NCBI RefSeq assembly: GCF_000247815.1
Contig: NC_021683.1
Coordinates: 13,457,138 to 13,521,137 of the forward strand
Direction of reading: 5' to 3'
Length of the DNA stretch: 64,000 nt
Source of the DNA: Ficedula albicollis
Lineage: Eukaryota; Chordata; Aves; Passeriformes; Muscicapidae
Shown: piece after piece, positions 30,801 to 48,300 of the stretch
Numbering within the stretch: the stretch's first letter is position 1
Layout of the letters: the number at the start of each line of letters is the position of its first letter
The notes under the pieces: generated by a model
The model's input: the letters and a program-made list of their open reading frames with translations, nothing else
The model's database searches: none
What the model was told of the DNA's origin: nothing
Position numbers and translations under genes: made by a program

Positions 30801-32639
30801 TCAATACTGAGGTCAGGGAAAGTTACCACACAATGGACAGTTCACATACCTTCACCATATGCACAAGTTTTTTCTTACAAGCAGACACCAAAGAGCTCTG
30901 CTTAACAAATATGTCCATTTCAGACTAACATCTACAACATCTCTTACACTCTGTTAATACCTTGACACCGTTTCCATTGTATCTCAATGACCACTGCCCT
31001 CTTGGATCTCAATAACGCTGACTAACAATGCAGATTGTAATTAGAAGGGATAACTTAATTCCTGGCCCTCTTATGAGCATCTGGATTTGCAAATCTCCAC
31101 TCTAGATGGGGAGCTCTTTTCCACATATCACTAATCATGCTTAAATACAGCCCCTACATCCTCCTGGCTGAGCACCTCTTCTTTGTGCCCAGTACAGTCA
31201 GAGACTGTTGTCAATACAGAGAGACTCAACACACCTGCCTAGCACTGCATGACATTTAATGAAAATGAAGTACGGTCTAATTTGCGTGGCAGGTGTTACT
31301 TTATTACACCAGTGCTGCAGAAGCTGGATGCTACAGTGCTAGTCACATGTGCAAGGCTGAAAGTCACTGACAACAAAGGTGTCTGGCACAGGAACCTTGG
31401 CACTCCCCCTTGTCTGCCTGCCCACCTCCTGTGTGAGGTAAAGTGACAAATTTGTTCATTTCTCCAGGCGCCCCTGTTCTTGCTCTTTCTGGTAACTCCA
31501 TCCACTAAGCCATCAGAGTAGTCAAAGAGCTTGGGGGTAGAAGGCCCACCCAGCCTCCCTTGGAGGGATCACCAAACAACGTCCAGCCTGGCAGACCCCC
31601 CTGGGCTCAAATCCACAAGCTACATCTAAAGAGCTCTACAGCATGAAAGAATTAATTTTCGTCATCCACAAGAAGTGTCTCACAAGAGAAATACATGAAT
31701 ATTTTTTATGAGTCATGTGTGTTGAAAGAACATGTATGGTTCTTTGAGTCAAGCACTCAAAAAATTTAAAAGGGCAGAGTTGTGCTCCTTCAGTTTCCAT
31801 TTCCCCAAGTTACCTCACCAAAATGACAAGAATGCAAAATGCTATTTTCACTATTTTTATTTGGTTTAGCCATTTCTGTACCCCTTAGAAATATTAGCTT
31901 ACTTTAAAGTTTCTGATTCAGATTTCGGACTCAGTTAAGACTGTCAGCAGCAATAATACATTGTAAATCTTAAGCTCATTTCTTGAAGTAAAACATACCA
32001 CACCTTCTAACAGGCTCTGGCTCCACCCACTCACTTTCTACGTCTCAGGATAATTCTTGTTTCTCTTTTATTATTTCCCCAACTCCTTTCTGACTACTCC
32101 TCTTCCCCTATAATCATTTTGCCACTACATTGGTTTCCAGACTGCTTCAGTGTTGAACATCCAAAGTGCGGGGTATTTTGACCCTCCCTGCGGAGGCTCC
32201 TGATGCCATTGGTTCCTGCTCCGTCCCGTCCCCTCACAGCCAGCCAGTACCAACCCACGGGCAGACTGAGACTTCACAGACTGTCTGAACAACTTTACAG
32301 ACACGCGTTTAACTTAGCAGGGCAGTTATGTGAATAGAGTTTTATTTATGGCAGTTTTCAGAGAGAGAGATCACTTTCCCAGGTAAAAAATATTACGAAT
32401 CACACAGCCAGAACAGCACAATAAAATAAAGTAAAGCCTTTACCAAAATTCATAATGATTTGCACTGGAGCCCAGTTTTGGATGACATTCAGTTTCCCAG
32501 AGAAGATGCTACAAACTCCATAAAAGTTTTTATCTCTGAAGTTTAACTTTGTAAACAAATCTGCCAGTTCGAAAATAACTCTTTTCCAATCGTTTGTTTC
32601 TAATCTCTTCATTTACAATCCCGGGCGCTGATTTTTTGA
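27890..32639. other. Non-coding DNA upstream of CBLN1
   Basis: This is mixed AT-rich sequence without recognisable exons. It lies directly upstream of the CBLN1 CpG-rich flank, so distal promoter elements may be here, but none can be named from sequence alone. Confidence 0.6.
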
Positions 32640-32929
32640 CAGCACATCCAGAACGAACACCGGTCAGACGTCCACCGAGACAAAGCAATCTTTGCACTTT
32701 AGGGAACAACGAGGACCCTAAAGCCGCTCTCCGGGCTGGTGCCACGGCGGGGCAGGCACGGAGTCCCGGCCGGCCTGGGACTGTCCCTGCTAGCGGGGAC
32801 AGCGGGGCTCTGCCGGCCACCAAAGGCTCTAGGCGCTGGCGGAGTTTCTTGCTCAGGAAGCCTTGCGGTCTGTTCCTCCCCGGGATGCCAACGAGGCGGC
32901 TGAAGACAGCGGAGCCTGGGCACTTGTGA

Positions 32930-36558
<3,629 letters not shown>

Positions 36559-37305
36559 ATCACTTCTCATCCAAGAAAAGGGAGAAATCTCTTACAAATT
36601 CTCAAGTCAGAGCTGGGTTTGAAGAATCATGGACAGCAGACTTTTTACATTCAAATATTAAAGAAGCTTAATCCTGCTTAGGTTTGTGTACATCAGCTTT
36701 GAAGAATTACTACTTATTTTTGTTCTGTTGCAGCCAACAGGCGGGAGACACTATAATTGATCAAACCCCCATTTATATTCTTCTCTCTGCTCCCACAAAA
36801 TTAGTTCCCATCTCTGTGTCATTGGTGTAATCTGCCATTGTTTCCCCATGGCTTCTGCCTCACACAAGTAGACTTTAGATATTTTCATTGTCCTTTACAG
36901 CATATTTTGTAGTTGTTTTTTTTTAAACATGTTAATCTTGACTCTTTCTCTGAGTTTAACTTTTAAAAAAAAGAAAAAAGCAAAGTATTTTTTGAATACA
37001 TGGATGCCATGATGGAAGGGAAAATGCAATTCTTGCTGTGTACTGGCTGGCAAAAGGAGAAATTTCTACATGAAGAACTATCCACAGCCAAGGCTGACTA
37101 GAGTATTTCAATATTTCTATGTAATTCTGAGTGATTGTGAAATTTAAGGCTGCTAAATGTTTTGATGCTTGTTTTGCTCTTGTACAACGTGGCCCAACTA
37201 AAACGCCAGGAAGTATATTGAACTTTTACTATTACTCTGTAATATATGTGTGAATATTGAAAATTAATTTTTGCTTTAATTCAATAAAGTTTAAATGGGA
37301 CTTTT
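36559..37305 (+). other. CBLN1: CBLN1 3' untranslated region
   Basis: This is AT-rich sequence directly after the stop codon, without a convincing reading frame, running to a canonical polyadenylation hexamer. It contains A- and T-rich stretches near 36919 and 36964 that are typical of vertebrate 3' UTRs. The exact cleavage site cannot be seen; the end given is about 17 nt past the hexamer. A second AATAAA at 37735 could serve a longer form. Confidence 0.75.
37283..37288 (+). terminator. CBLN1: Polyadenylation signal AATAAA of CBLN1
   Basis: A canonical AATAAA in the context TTCAATAAAGTTT lies 725 nt after the CBLN1 stop codon, just before the base composition switches from AT-rich to a CpG-rich block. 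A U-rich stretch (ACTTTTATTTTTCTT) follows about 12 nt later and fits a downstream element. Confidence 0.75.
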
Positions 37306-37485
37306 ATTTTTCTTAACCAGAAATAAGGTTTCTCAATGCAGGGAGGCCGGGGCAGGAGGCTGCTGCAGTGGGACGGGCTCGGGGGGCGCGGCCCGCTGGC
37401 CCCCGCTGCCCCGCACGGGTCCCGCAAGCCCTGCGGGCAGTGCCGGCAGCCCGAGCGGACCCGGCCACAGGAGCAAGTTTCACGC

Positions 37486-37750
37486 CGTCTCTGATATCCA
37501 CTTATTTATAGCATTTATCTGTATTATATTCTCTAAACCAGATCGCATTTTATACGGCCGCCTAAAACCACCTGACCATGTGCACTCGAGGCTGGTACTA
37601 TTGATTCGCTGGTATTATTTGTTTACCGTCTTTTGAAGATATAAATGCTATAATTTTGCAGTACTCAAAGAGATTACTACTTTTATTAAAAGGTGCGTAC
37701 CGAGGATTTCGATTGTATCTAAACTTTAATGTGAAATAAATCGGTGAAAC
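37486..37750. promoter_or_regulatory. AT-rich block, candidate conserved regulatory element
   Basis: About 265 bp of AT-rich DNA between two CpG-rich blocks. It keeps isolated CG dinucleotides (GCATTTTATACGGCCGCC, GTGCGTACCGAGGATTTCG) that normally decay in neutral AT-rich DNA. It also carries TTTATTTATAGC and TATTTGTTTACC, the latter forkhead-like. It has no reading frame of interest. Conservation is inferred from texture, not measured. Confidence 0.3.
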
Positions 37751-37783
37751 GAGCCCCGGGCTGTGTGCGTGGCGCGGCTGGCG

Positions 37784-37788
<5 letters not shown>

Positions 37789-37817
<29 letters not shown>

Positions 37818-37818
37818 C
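37789..37818 (+). repeat. 30-nt poly-C between two 29-bp copies
   Basis: The 29 bp at 37761-37789 (CTGTGTGCGTGGCGCGG...) recur exactly at 37818-37846. The C run sits exactly between them. A real genome would probably hold one copy and no C run. Confidence 0.93.
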
Positions 37819-38037
37819 TGTGTGCGTGGCGCGGCTGGCGCGGGGCTGCCCCGGCTGCGGCACCAGCGGAGCCGCGCGAACCCCCGGCTCCCGGGAAGGC
37901 ATTTAATTAGCTGCAAGAAGGGGGACATTAATACGAGCACAATAAGCAACGCTTCTCGCTTTATTCACAGGTTCTGCCCTGGAAACAGACCGGCGGGGCG
38001 GGCGGGGACGCGCTCGGCGAGGGGCGGCGGTGGGGAG

Positions 38038-38042
<5 letters not shown>

Positions 38043-38083
<41 letters not shown>
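38043..38083 (+). repeat. 41-nt poly-C between two 26-bp copies
   Basis: The 26 bp at 38017-38042 (GCGAGGGGCGGCGG...) recur exactly at 38084-38109 on the other side of the C run. Confidence 0.93.
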
Positions 38084-38084
<1 letters not shown>

Positions 38085-38312
38085 CGAGGGGCGGCGGTGG
38101 GGAGCGGGGTCGGCCGGAGCCGGGGATGGCCGCGGCCCTCGGACTCCAAATGCAACACGCCAACCTGCTGTCACCTCCTACTCCTCTGTCACCCTGCGGC
38201 GCAGGGGCCAAAACGCCTTCTGGCCCCGCGGTGGCCGCCTGGCCCAGGCCGTGCTTCGCGCCCCGCAGGAGCGGGGAAGGCTCGGGCCGCGCTGCTCCAG
38301 CCCTGCCAGCAG

Positions 38313-38383
<71 letters not shown>
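38313..38383 (+). repeat. 71-nt poly-C, no evident flanking copies
   Basis: Pure C between CCCTGCCAGCAG and GCTGCCCAGGAGCC. Unlike its neighbours, I see no clear repeat of the left flank on the right. Reading frames across it give Pro or Gly runs only. Confidence 0.9.
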
Positions 38384-38384
<1 letters not shown>

Positions 38385-38814
38385 CTGCCCAGGAGCCGCG
38401 CGGGGCAGCAACTGAGACTTACGGAGAAGGAATAATGACGGGAGGAGGCCGGGCTGCGTTCACCTGGAGTTACAAACCGCTCAAGACAACCAACACGTCG
38501 CATTCTCCGGCCGCAATCGCCTCTCTCAACGCGAGACTCTTTTTTGCTCTCTCCTGAAGCCTCTGACACCGCGCCGCCTGCCTCCCGCCCGGCTGCCAGC
38601 CCCGTGCCCACTTCGCGCCCTGCTCTGCAGAGCGGCATGGTCAGGGCGAGCGGAGCCGCCCTTGCCTCCCGTCACCGCGGGGAGAGGGCAGTGGGGGAAA
38701 AAAAGGGGGGGAAGGAACAAAAATTACTAGGTTGCAAGAGAAAGGAAGGCGGCCCTGCGGTGACCTCCCCGCCTGATCGCGCCGGAGCCAGGCAGCGGCT
38801 CCCGGCTGGGCCCG

Positions 38815-38869
<55 letters not shown>
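38815..38869 (+). repeat. 55-nt poly-C between two 38-bp near-copies
   Basis: The left arm (from 38778, CGCGCCGGAGCCAGGCAGCG...) recurs on the right from 38869 with one A-to-G difference. The single mismatch is what read error or a heterozygous site would give. Confidence 0.92.
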
Positions 38870-38870
<1 letters not shown>

Positions 38871-39150
38871 CGCCGGAGCCGGGCAGCGGCTCCCGGCTGG
38901 GCCCGCCGCGGGGATCCCGGCGATCGCCGCAGGTGCGGGGGCTGATGATGCTGATGCTTGTCTTTTGTTTTTTCCTTTTCCCTCCTCTCCCTTAACGCGA
39001 AACAAATAAACCCGCCACCTTCCGCTGAAAGTTTTCCCCTGGTTCTGAGCGTCTCATTAATATTGTGCAGCTGGAAATTACATTACTCCTATCGCAGCAA
39101 ATCTCTGCTCTGCGGCTGTTACAAAACGCCGCCGTGGCTGCTTAAAACAG

Positions 39151-39165
39151 CCCCCCCCCCCCCCC
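39151..39165 (+). repeat. 15-nt poly-C between two 28-bp copies
   Basis: The 28 bp at 39123-39150 (AAAACGCCGCCGTGG... ending TTAAAACAG) recur exactly at 39166-39193. This arm is only moderately GC-rich, so the pattern is not just a property of extreme GC content. Confidence 0.93.
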
Positions 39166-40204
39166 AAAACGCCGCCGTGGCTGCTTAAAACAGCCTCGTC
39201 GGCTCCCGCCCGCGCAGCGAGCCCCCCGCCCCGCTCAGCGATGCTCCCCTCAGCGAGCCCCGCACCCCAGGGTGGGGCCGGAGTTGCGGCGTCCTGGCTG
39301 AGGAGGTAAAGCCTCCGCCGCACCGAAACCCCCGTGGCGCTCGCCGGGCTGGGGAGCCCTTGCCGGTGTCCTGGGAGAGGGCCCTGGTCCGGGACCCCGC
39401 CCTGGTTCACTGGAGGGCTGGCAGGTCCCGCTGCCTCCCGCCCCAGCTCGGCCGGAGCTCCCCTGGCCGCGGTGTCCGGAACAGCCGGTGGGGCTGCTGC
39501 CCGGTCATTTACTTCAGCAGACGCATTGTGTTTAAAAACAGCCCCTTTCTGCCATCCCTGCGCCCCCGGCGGGCAGGGAGAGGAAGGCCGTGAAGGTGCC
39601 CCCCGATCGGGCCGAGGGGAGCCGTCCTTGCCGAGCCTCCCGGGACCGGCGCCGCCCGACGGAGCGAACAGGGCGCTGAGCATCCCCAGGCCAGCCGGTC
39701 ACACCCATGCTTGCAGCTATCGCCATCTCTACGCGTGGCCGACGCTTTGTCCCCGTGTTTGTGGCGGGGAAATGTTAAATGAGCACCTGGCTGCACCTGC
39801 TCGGAGCCCGTTCTCATCCTGGGAACCTCCCGCACCTGCGGGAGGCAAGGCCGCTTTCCTGCCTGGGCAGCGCCTGCGAGCCGCGGGCGGGTCCTGGGGG
39901 GAGAACGCGCTCCGAGGGGGTGTCCGAGGCGGAGGAACTGGGCACAGGTGCCACTTTAGGCGGCGGAGCCGGACAGGCTGGGAGGGTTCTGGCTGCGAGC
40001 ACCGCTGTCCAGGCTGTGCAGAGCCGGAGATAGAAAAGGGACTGAATTTGTCCGGTAAGCAGCGGGCGGGAGCCAGAAAGGGCCCCAGCACCGAGGGGTG
40101 CCTCGCAGGGAGCCCGTGTCCCCTCAGGGCTCCGGCGGCCCCGGCCCCGCGGCCCTGGCACTGCTGGGCTGCTCCGGGCTCGGGCCGCGCTGCCCCCGGA
40201 AATG

Positions 40205-40480
40205 AGCAGCCGCTGTCTGTACCCTGCTTTAATGTGTTTTCAGTTGATGTATGTAATGTCTGATTGAATTTATTGCTGATTAGCGTTGAGCATGAGTTTA
40301 CGCAACAAGAAATTATGTTTCATTCAGTTCATTAGCATGTCTAGTGTTTGCTTTATGAGCATATCACTAATGGTAATGACCAATGTTGATTGATTTCTAA
40401 TGTGAATATAATTACACAATGTAGGGGAATTAAAGGGAAAATCCACATTTTTAATTGTTGGGTTTTTAGGGAGTGCGTGT
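40205..40480. promoter_or_regulatory. AT-rich block with homeodomain-type cores, candidate enhancer
   Basis: The block between the CpG island and the 1,466-nt C run is rich in TAAT/ATTA cores (GCTGATTAGCG, TTCATTAGCATG, CACTAATGGTAATGACC, TTGATTGATTTCTAATG, ATATAATTACAC) and a GCATGAG-type site. Such clusters are common in neural enhancers. No coding potential is seen. Function is inference. Confidence 0.3.
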
Positions 40481-40746
40481 GGGAGCGAAGGGGGTGGACA
40501 GGGAGAAACAAACCAACTCTCTCCTGCGCAAACCATGGGATGGTACAGATTAATGACTCCAGCAGGAGACAGGGAGTTTGATCCAACAGAAGAGCAAGTC
40601 AAATGCGGTTAGCTCAGGGAATAGTTAATGCACACTCGACATTGCAAAATATAATTTCCCCTCGTCTGCCCCCAGGTACATCTGGAAGCCCAATAAGTTG
40701 GTTTGGAAGCGGCCGCTCCCGGGGAGCCGGCAGAGGCAGGGCTGCG

Positions 40747-42330
<1,584 letters not shown>

Positions 42331-45300
42331 CATGAGGACGGGTGTGAAGAAGTTGAAAGCAGCTTGTGTACTCCATCTGGTCTCTGTGTCCCTGTGGGTG
42401 ACCTCTGAGAGTGCCCTTTCTACTAAAAAGGAAAGGTGGCACCGGAGGGGAGAGATCAGGGTTTTGCTGGCGGCATCTCCAGTGGGATGTGCAGAGGCAG
42501 AGCAGGAAGGCTCAGGTTCTGAGGAAACCCGGGTAGTGCAGAAGTCCCGGGTGGGGGACACACCTTGAGGAACTGTTTTAGTTTCACCGTAAGACAAGGT
42601 CAGTGGGTGAAGTGTGATGTGTATTCCGCCAGCAGAGAAGTGCCAAAAGGTCTTTGTTGTTGCTTGTCCGAAAAGAAAGGAGTGTTTTTTGGAGAGTGAA
42701 ACAATTTGTGTGCCTTGCATGGGAGAAGAGGGCAAGGCTTGCAATGATCAATCCCTGTGCCTTGGGGCACTTGCTGAAAATCCAGTGTGGGTGGTGATGC
42801 CTGCACTGGGTGCACTTCCCCTTCCACTAGCACCTCCTTCCTTCCTACCGTGTATTTCTAGGATACAGGGGTTCCTCTACTCTGATGGTCCAAAGTCAGA
42901 GGCAGTGTTAATTCCAGTGCGAGCAGCTGTGCACATCTGGGTACAGAGCATTCTTCTCTCCCCCATGACAACCTCAAGCCTTTTGCTGGACAAGAGAGGA
43001 AGATAATGCCATTGGCTTTTTGCAGCTTTATACGACTGGGCAGATGTGGTAATGAGCCATGTCCCATTTCACCAGTGACATTTAGGTTCTTACAGTATGG
43101 GATTCCTAAAGTGAAATAGTTGTTCTGAACTCAGGACGTACCTGGGATTCTAAAAAACCCTGTTTGTGAAATTTTCTTTGGGAGGTGATTGAGGAGCTGT
43201 TGGAGAATGGGTCTAACGTCGCATGAGCATGTAGATTTGAAGAATATACCCAAGGGCCTCCTGCCTCTTGTGCCTACTAACAAAGACAGCTTCAGATTTA
43301 GTCATGAGTCTTCATTCAGTGTGCTGCTCCTGGCACTCTTGGTGACCTTCTAATTGACTGAAATTCTGCTAAGCTACCAGAAAAAAGAAGACCCAAGAAA
43401 GAGATGCTGGAAGAGTTTGAGCGAAATGAAGACAAAAGATGTGAATAATTGTCATTCACGTTAGTAATTTATGTTGCATACAGTATATTCGAAGAAGTAT
43501 CAGTGCTTCAGCTGCAGTTATATTTCCAGGGTTTGTTTTTTTTGTCTACACAACACTTGTTCAAGGACTAAAGGTTCATGGAAGGACTCCTGCTTTGTTT
43601 GCAGTTAATAGTCATCCAGCTTGTAGTGGAAATTCTCACTGCATTGTTGGACTTCATGCTAATAAATTTTAATGTGCTTTCAATGTTTTGGGCTTCAGGG
43701 TCATTCAAGTCAGGGCCATCCTCCTTGAGCTTCTTTTATACTGACAGTGTTTTCCAATTTTTCCAGTAGTAACAACTGCTTGAAAAACGTAAATATTTTA
43801 GTGGAAATTAGCATATTCCTGAACTTTTTCTGTTGATAAAATACCCATGCCACTAATTGCATGACAGCTGGTTTTGGTGCTGCTGTCACCAAAGCAGGTC
43901 AATATTTCTTTCTGTTACAAAATAAAAAAAGCTGAGACTTAAAAAAAAGAGTTATGAACATGTCGTGTTGCTCACTCTACAGTTCTTTCTATCAAAATTT
44001 CTTGTGTCACTCTTCAGGATATTGGTCACTCTGCCTGATATGTTGACCTGATCAATACCATTTCCACTGAAAGAATGAAGGAGTATTTTGTTCTTTGCCA
44101 TGCATGTGGTACTGTTCTTGATTTCATAATTGTTAAAATCTGGTATACACAGGACTTGAGATTTCATGGGTCAGTTATCCTTCCTACCTTGATTCTCCCC
44201 AAATTTTTCACCATACATTGAATCATGTTTTAAAATTATTTATTTGCATGGGTTCATAATTCTTGTCTGAATATTTTATAATTTTATAATTTCTTTACTT
44301 GGTTTTGTGTTTCCTGGCTGACAATGGAGCTGAATTTCCCTACAGTTCTGTCTGTTGAGGTGTGGGGAAAGAGAAGCTTCTGATGTCTCACTTTTTAATC
44401 TGGTTTTATTGTTGCTTTGCTGTCTTCTGAGTGATTAATCTCACTATTTTAGTCTTCGAAGAGCTTTTCCAAGGGCTCAATTGTTCGCACAGCCCGAAGG
44501 ATTGCTGCCTCTAGTTTTGAAATGCCTTCTTTGAAATGGCAGGACCAGCTCTATCCAGAAGAGTGAGATGAGGCTCAGCAGTTATTATGTCCACAGCAAA
44601 AATTCTTAATTCCTGTAGCTGTGCACTTTGTCATGTGGCCAACCTCTTGCAGTGCTGCATTAAGCAGAGACCTTCACTGAGTTTCCTGCAATATTATTCC
44701 CAGGCCTCTTTTGTGGCTTGATTAAGCTAATTGAGAGCTCTGCTGGGAATTAACCATCGTTAATATATGTAAACCTACCAGCTTTGCATTTAGCCTACCA
44801 CGTACACGAACAATTGCACAGCTCTGACCAAACTTGGAATTAATTTATTTTTTTTCCCTATATGAAACTAAGACATCACTGTCTTGATTCACAGGTTTCA
44901 CATAGCATTTTGACCTGTGGAAGTCATATTTATTTTCCTAATATACATAATGGAAGGACTTTACTGACAAGAAAGGACTTTGAAATATATTGAGAGAAAA
45001 ATCAGCTTTCCTCTATAGCAGGATGAGGAGGATCTTTCTTTTCTAAAGTAGAGATGCCAGGGCTCAGTTTTGAAGATATGGTTTTAATTCCAGTGGGTCA
45101 TTAAATGAGTTTTTTCTGCTGACATAAATTTGCATAGCTGTGTTGCAGTGCAGTTTCTTGCAACTTATTCTGCCCGTGGGACATTATGGCAGAATTCAGG
45201 AAACTGCTGTCACAGAAATACATCCCGGTCCCATTTCCTGAATTGTTGCAAGCAGTAGATAGACTTGCATGAGACAAGGATTATTTGGATGACCAGAACT

Positions 45301-48300
45301 TTTGAAGAAATACATTCATATTTCTTCTTCTCACATTTCATTTGATTTTTTTTCATGGAGCCTTACATAGCACAATTGAATTCTTTTGTCCATGCTTTTA
45401 AGTTCATGCAAGTCTTCTGGATAACTCTTGAAATATTCAATAGTTTCAGTGGTAAACACATGGTGAAATGATGCTGTTGTCCAAAAAAATGTTTTGTGTC
45501 TTTGTGGCTGAGACGGTCATAGTGTAAGGTAGGGCTGGCTGCTGACACCAGGCAAATTGAAGCTGCAGTTCTCTAGGCCAGCTAGGCAGTACCCACAGGT
45601 TAGATCATGACTGCTTGATGCTCAGAACATGGAAATGCAGCCAAATCCTTTTGGTTATGCTTCAGCAGCTGAGAAGATGAGTCCTGTATAATCAGAAATC
45701 AACTGCAGAATGGTAATTTTAGTTTAATGTTTTTAATGTTCCCTTACTGTATTGTGCTTCCAGCAAAGCTGAAGATGTTGCAAATGCAACATTGGGTATT
45801 GCTTATAAATTGATATAATTAGGAGCTGGTCTGATCAGTGTTAGCAATGTCAGCACATTCCAAAGAAGGCAGGGCTGCTCATTCAGGTTGACTTCATGTG
45901 CATTCTCTCAAGTTGAAGCTGTGTGAATATATTTTATATTTTTCAAATGTATCTGTCACATCCTACCTTAATGGTGACAGCGAATCACATCACACCGTGT
46001 CTCTGTCTGACTGTATCTACACTGGTGTCTAATGAATGCTTCTGCACAAAGGCTGTTGTTCTCTGTGCAGCTCAGTGAGCTCCTGTCTGACTCAGATGCT
46101 TGTCGCTCAGCCCTTTACCTCTGCAGTTTATGGAAATTTCCCTCCCGTTACACTGTGGCCAGGTTGCACTAACGCTGTGTCTGTTCTCAGGGGCAGAGGA
46201 GGATGGTGAGAGGCTGCTTTCTACAGCTGTACAGCACAGCAACATTTCTGCAAGCTTGAAGCAAAGGGACTGATACAGGTAGGAAGCACTAAGCACTTCT
46301 GGGCAGGCAAGGTAAGCCCTGGCCACGCGGGACCAGGTGTAGCAGAGTTTTAAACCCTTTGCCACAGCAGTTTGTGTCCGCAACATCAGTAATGTGCAAC
46401 AGTCCTTTAGAGCTTGAGACATTTTTTGTATATTCCTTCTGTTGTAGTTGCTAATTTGCCGAGTTCTCTCCATGAGTTGTGCAGCTTTTCAGTTTTAACT
46501 AGTTTAGTAATCTTTCTTCTCAGAAGGCCCAATACTTCAGCCTTGCCAATCAGGAGGAGAGCCTCTTGGCTCTGCTAACTCAGTTTGTGCCTGCCTCTTT
46601 GTGTATTGACTTCCTGTCATCTCTGAGATTAACTTAAAATAATTCTTGCCTTTAGTAGCCCTTTCCAGTTTTCCCCACTACCTTTGTAGGTTGTTCATGC
46701 TGTGCTTTTCCTTTTCTAACAATTTTTTTTTCTTATTTAGAAGAACCCTGTTGATATTCGGTATTAGGATCTCTGCTGGAAACCAGTAATACGTTCATTC
46801 TGGCTGAAGTATTGGCTCCCCACATCTCTGACTGGTTCCTCAGGAAAGGATGGAGATAGATACTGATATCTCTAGTTACTCTGTTGAGGAGCCTAGCATT
46901 TTGCAAAACTTTTAAGTTGAAAGTGTGTACATGGAGTTGAAAGCAACAAGGTGCTTCATGATTTTTGAGTTAAAGCACTTAAGCATAAGCTTGCCAGCTC
47001 TGTATGCCTTCAGCTAGATAATAGAAGTACAAGAGTTGTTTTATATTTAAGCCAGCAGATAAAAGTGGCCTTTTGAAAAGTGGAACATTCCTTTAGAAGG
47101 AATCACAAGCAACAGTCAGCTGCTTTTAAGGTGGATGGCAAAAGTGCGTTTGTGAAGACAGATGTGGAGGCTTTTTCTGTGTTACATATATGCCCAAGTG
47201 AGCAAGCTTGTTTCTTTGACTAATAAGTTTCTTTAGTAAATATTGTTGAACCTGACTGGCATATTATGCTGTGAAGTGCAGCAGCAAAAATCATGGAAAG
47301 AGTTGCTCTACATTGTAAAGTTATATCGCAGTTGAGGTTTGGTTTCTGTGTCTGTTTTGCCAAGGAGGTGAATTGCACTGGTGTCTTTGGCTGGTGTGGT
47401 TTCCTTTATTACCCAGACTGGATGGGACAGTGACTCTGCCTCTCCCAGTTATGCATGGCAAAAGAGCCTGGGAGAATTATCCTATTGGTAGCTCATTAAA
47501 TAAGTATCCATCCAGGCTCATGACTGAGCATGAAGTTTCTCCTGGTCCAGAGTTAAATGTTACAAGGGAATAAAATTCTTCTCACTAAATGATAGCAAAA
47601 ACACAGTAGGAGGTATTTTGTTCAGGGAATACAAGCTATTGTCCTACCCTTGTCCAGAAGGATACATACATCAAGCAGAAGATGTCTTCCTTACATTCCA
47701 GCTAAATCAATGTTATTTCTTCCAGAATACAGCTGCTTCCTATTCTAGAGATAAAAAAACATAGCTCACTGTCAGGAGATAATTCCTTCTCTTGGGCTTT
47801 CTGTCCTTGACCAGTAGAAATTTTTATTTTTCTTAGACAAGGAAGCCTTTCTTTATCCCTGGAAGATTAAATTGTCTTGCTGGTAGATCTGCCTTACTGA
47901 AGAAATAGAGGAGGAAAAGCAGATGGGGAAGAAATAGAAAAGAAAATAATTTCAAGGTATCTTTATAGTCTGCTATTGTTAGGATGTCAATTACTACCGT
48001 ATATCACCTACACAGCAAACTTGTCATAGCTTGGGGTATATCTTTTTGTTTTTTGGTTTTTTTGTCTCTCCGCCTAGTCAAAAATGTTTCAGTTATCCCG
48101 ATGAAATCTTTTTTATTGCTGGACTCATCTTGAAAGCATAACTGTGATGCTCAGAGGGATTTACTTTTTAACATCCTATTCAAAAGTATGAATGTTAAAA
48201 GATCATAGTTTTTTAAACTCCAGTTGTACATTCCCTGGGAATAATTGAAGAAAACTATGCCCTTTTCAGCTTTTTGAGTTGGCACAGCTCTTGAAGTGCT

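Larger units (their letters stand above)
37340..40210. promoter_or_regulatory. CpG-rich complex downstream of CBLN1
   Basis: Beyond the CBLN1 polyadenylation signal, CpG-rich blocks (about 37340-37480, 37745-38900, 39190-40210) alternate with AT-rich, CG-containing blocks. Five poly-C runs interrupt it. No reading frame resembles a known protein; the longest that is not homopolymeric (39334-40263 plus, 309 codons) has low-complexity Ala/Gly/Pro/Arg composition typical of a chance frame in GC-rich DNA. It may be a promoter or regulatory island of a non-coding transcript or a distal CBLN1 control region. Confidence 0.45.

Noticed and set aside
39334..40263. 309-codon open frame in the downstream CpG region
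   Set aside because: Low-complexity Ala/Gly/Pro/Arg composition, an open frame also on the other strand at 39078-39683, and no recognised domain.
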